A stretch of DNA of 7,017 nucleotides, from NCBI GenBank assembly GCA_900772435.1, contig CAAHEM010000012.1, forward strand, positions 1 to 7,017, in the 5' to 3' direction. A program made the translations under genes and the position numbers. This DNA comes from Bacilli bacterium. Its GTDB lineage: Bacteria > Bacillota_I > Bacilli_A > RF39 > UBA660. Below the pieces are notes generated by a model that saw nothing but the letters and a program-made list of their open reading frames with translations, made no database searches and had not been told where the DNA came from. This document shows, piece after piece, positions 5,049-7,017 of this stretch (positions are counted from its first letter, which is position 1; every line of letters starts with the position of its first letter).

Positions 5049-7017
5049 TAAAAAATATAATCATAAAGAAGTAGAAAATGGAAAGTATCAAATGTGGCTT
5101 AAAAGTCATTGTTTTGATGCAGGAGATAAAAGTAAAGATGCTTTTACTATAGTAATACCACCACCAAATGTAACAGGTAATTTACATTTAGGACATGCAC
5201 TTAATGGTAGTATTCAAGATGTTATTATTAGATATAAAAAGATGAAAGGCTTTGATACATTGTGGCTTCCAGGAATGGATCATGCTGCTATCGCAACAGA
5301 AGCTAAAGTTGTTAATAGACTTAAAACAGAAGGAATAAATAAATATGAACTTGGTCGTGAGGGATTTTTAAAAGAATGTTGGAAATGGACTGATGAACAT
5401 AGAAGTAATATTCATAAACAATGGGAAACTTTAGGACTTAGTGTTGACTATAGACGTGAGAGATTTACTCTTGATGAGGGACTTAATGATGCAGTTAATG
5501 AAGTATTTATTAGACTTTATAATGAGGGACTAATATATCGTGGTGAAAAGATTATTAACTGGGATCCAGTTGCTAAAACAGCACTTTCAAATGAAGAAGT
5601 TATTTATAAAGATGATCCAGGAGCTTTCTATCATATTAAATACTTTATTGAAGGAAGTGATAAGTATTTAGATGTAGCTACTACAAGACCTGAAACTTTA
5701 TTTGGAGATACTGCTGTTGCTGTTAATCCAGAAGATGAGAGATACAAAGAATTAATTGGTAAGAATGTAGTACTTCCAATCGTTAATAAATTAATTCCAA
5801 TTATAGGAGATGAACATGCCGATCCAGAATTTGGAACAGGTTGTGTTAAGATTACACCTGCACATGATCCTAATGATTTTGAAGTAGGTGAAAGACATAA
5901 TTTAGAGAGAATTCTAATTATGAATGAAGACGCTACAATGAATGAGAAAACTGGTAAATATAATGGTATGTCTCGTGAAAAATGTAGAGAAGAATTACTT
6001 AAAGATTTAGAGAGTCAAGATTTATTAATCAGTGTTGAAAAGATGACACATAGTGTAGGACATTCTGAGAGAACTGATGCTGTAGTTGAACCATATTTAT
6101 CAAAACAATGGTTTGTTGATATGAGTGGTATGAGTAGAGACTTATTAGATGCTCAAAAGGGTGGAGACAATAAGATTAACTTTATACCAAAGAGATTTGA
6201 AAAAGTATTAAATCACTGGATGGAAGACTGTCATGATTGGTGTATTAGTCGTCAATTATGGTGGGGACACAGAATTCCTGCTTGGTATAAGGGTGAAGAA
6301 GTTAAAGTACAAAAAAAATGTCCAGGAGAAGGTTGGACTCAAGATGAAGATGTGTTAGATACATGGTTCAGTAGTGCATTATGGCCATTTAGTACACTTG
6401 GTTGGCCAAATAAAACAGAAGACCTTGAAAGATATTTTCCAACAGACGTTCTTGTAACAGCATACGATATTATATTCTTCTGGGTAGCTCGTATGGCATT
6501 CTCATCACTTAAACAAATGAATAGTCGTCCATTTAAAGATTGTATTATTCATGGACTTATTCGTGATAAACAAGGAAGAAAAATGTCTAAGTCACTAGGT
6601 AATGGAATTGATCCAATGGATATGATAGAAGAATACGGATGTGATGCGTTAAGATTCTATTTAACAACAACATCAGCTATGGGTATGGATATTCGTTTTG
6701 ATACTGATAAAGTTGCTTCAACATGGAACTTTATTAATAAATTATGGAATGCATCAAGATTTGTACTTATGAAATTAGAGGGTTTCAAAAAAGAAGACTA
6801 TACACTTAAAAATTTAAATAAAGCAGATAAATGGATACTTACTAAACTTAATGAAACAATTAAGAAAGTAACTAAATCTATGGATAAATATGAATTTAAT
6901 AACGCAGGAAGTGAGTTATATTCATTTATATGGGATAACTTCTGTGATAAATATATAGAAATGTCTAAATTTAGTGAAAGTAATGAAACTAAGAGTACAC
7001 TTTTATATACAATTACA
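5041..7017 (+). CDS. valS: Valyl-tRNA synthetase (3' end outside window)
   Basis: This class I aminoacyl-tRNA synthetase charges tRNA-Val with valine in the cytoplasm and edits mischarged threonine. The first 659 codons are present, about three quarters of the usual ~880. Seen in order: the N-terminus [15 protein letters not shown]; the HIGH-type motif [13 protein letters not shown] (HLGH at 49-52); the editing-domain signature [15 protein letters not shown] (~214-228) and [33 protein letters not shown] (401-416); [14 protein letters not shown]; and the KMSKS loop in [10 protein letters not shown] (KMSKS at 514-518), then the start of the anticodon-binding domain ([17 protein letters not shown]). 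The C-terminal coiled coil is beyond the window. No frameshift or missing active-site residue is seen. All Trp codons read here are TGG, which argues for the standard code. Expression is set by the valine T-box upstream. Confidence 0.98.
   Translation, partial: MLDKKYNHKEVENGKYQMWLKSHCFDAGDKSKDAFTIVIPPPNVTGNLHLGHALNGSIQDVIIRYKKMKGFDTLWLPGMDHAAIATEAKVVNRLKTEGINKYELGREGFLKECWKWTDEHRSNIHKQWETLGLSVDYRRERFTLDEGLNDAVNEVFIRLYNEGLIYRGEKIINWDPVAKTALSNEEVIYKDDPGAFYHIKYFIEGSDKYLDVATTRPETLFGDTAVAVNPEDERYKELIGKNVVLPIVNKLIPIIGDEHADPEFGTGCVKITPAHDPNDFEVGERHNLERILIMNEDATMNEKTGKYNGMSREKCREELLKDLESQDLLISVEKMTHSVGHSERTDAVVEPYLSKQWFVDMSGMSRDLLDAQKGGDNKINFIPKRFEKVLNHWMEDCHDWCISRQLWWGHRIPAWYKGEEVKVQKKCPGEGWTQDEDVLDTWFSSALWPFSTLGWPNKTEDLERYFPTDVLVTAYDIIFFWVARMAFSSLKQMNSRPFKDCIIHGLIRDKQGRKMSKSLGNGIDPMDMIEEYGCDALRFYLTTTSAMGMDIRFDTDKVASTWNFINKLWNASRFVLMKLEGFKKEDYTLKNLNKADKWILTKLNETIKKVTKSMDKYEFNNAGSELYSFIWDNFCDKYIEMSKFSESNETKSTLLYTIT

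Overview
The window is compact, very AT-rich bacterial DNA with every gene on the + strand. It looks like a low-GC Bacillota, probably an uncultured gut-type member of the Bacilli. That placement is inferred from the infB-rbfA gene order, the strong GGAGG-type ribosome binding sites, a T-box leader before valS, and the AT-rich codon use. Tryptophan is written TGG throughout, including the many Trp codons of valS, and TGA is used as a stop. The organism therefore uses the standard bacterial code rather than the Mycoplasma code.

Positions 1-1421 are the end of a translation operon. They hold the C-terminal part of infB (translation initiation factor IF-2, cut by the window edge), then rbfA (30S maturation factor, ATGA overlap). 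A 100-residue cysteine-containing protein of unknown function follows, and the unit closes on a perfect intrinsic terminator that overlaps the last stop codon.

Positions about 1430-4044 are an accessory-looking three-gene surface cassette with its own putative promoter. The first gene encodes a TasA/camelysin-like secreted or anchored protein. The second encodes an unusual fusion of a VirB2/TrbC-like two-helix membrane module, a charged helix, a Ser/Asn-rich linker and an M15-type (VanY/CwlK-like) peptidoglycan peptidase. The third encodes a membrane-anchored extracytoplasmic protein of unknown function and extreme AT content. Spacings of 15 bp and a 1-bp overlap suggest one transcript. This is the least ordinary part of the window, and the three proteins plausibly act together at the cell surface or wall. 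No function for the set can be proven from sequence.

Positions 4041-7017 are a second translation unit. A consensus promoter (TTGACA, 17 bp, TATAAT), whose -35 box overlaps the stop codon of the preceding gene, drives a T-box riboswitch with a GTA (valine) specifier. Below it lie an HD-superfamily phosphohydrolase and valS (valyl-tRNA synthetase, cut at the window end), which overlap by 8 bp. Both genes should be induced when tRNA-Val is uncharged. No tRNA, rRNA, CRISPR array or insertion sequence was seen, and no gene-free stretch exceeds about 260 bases.
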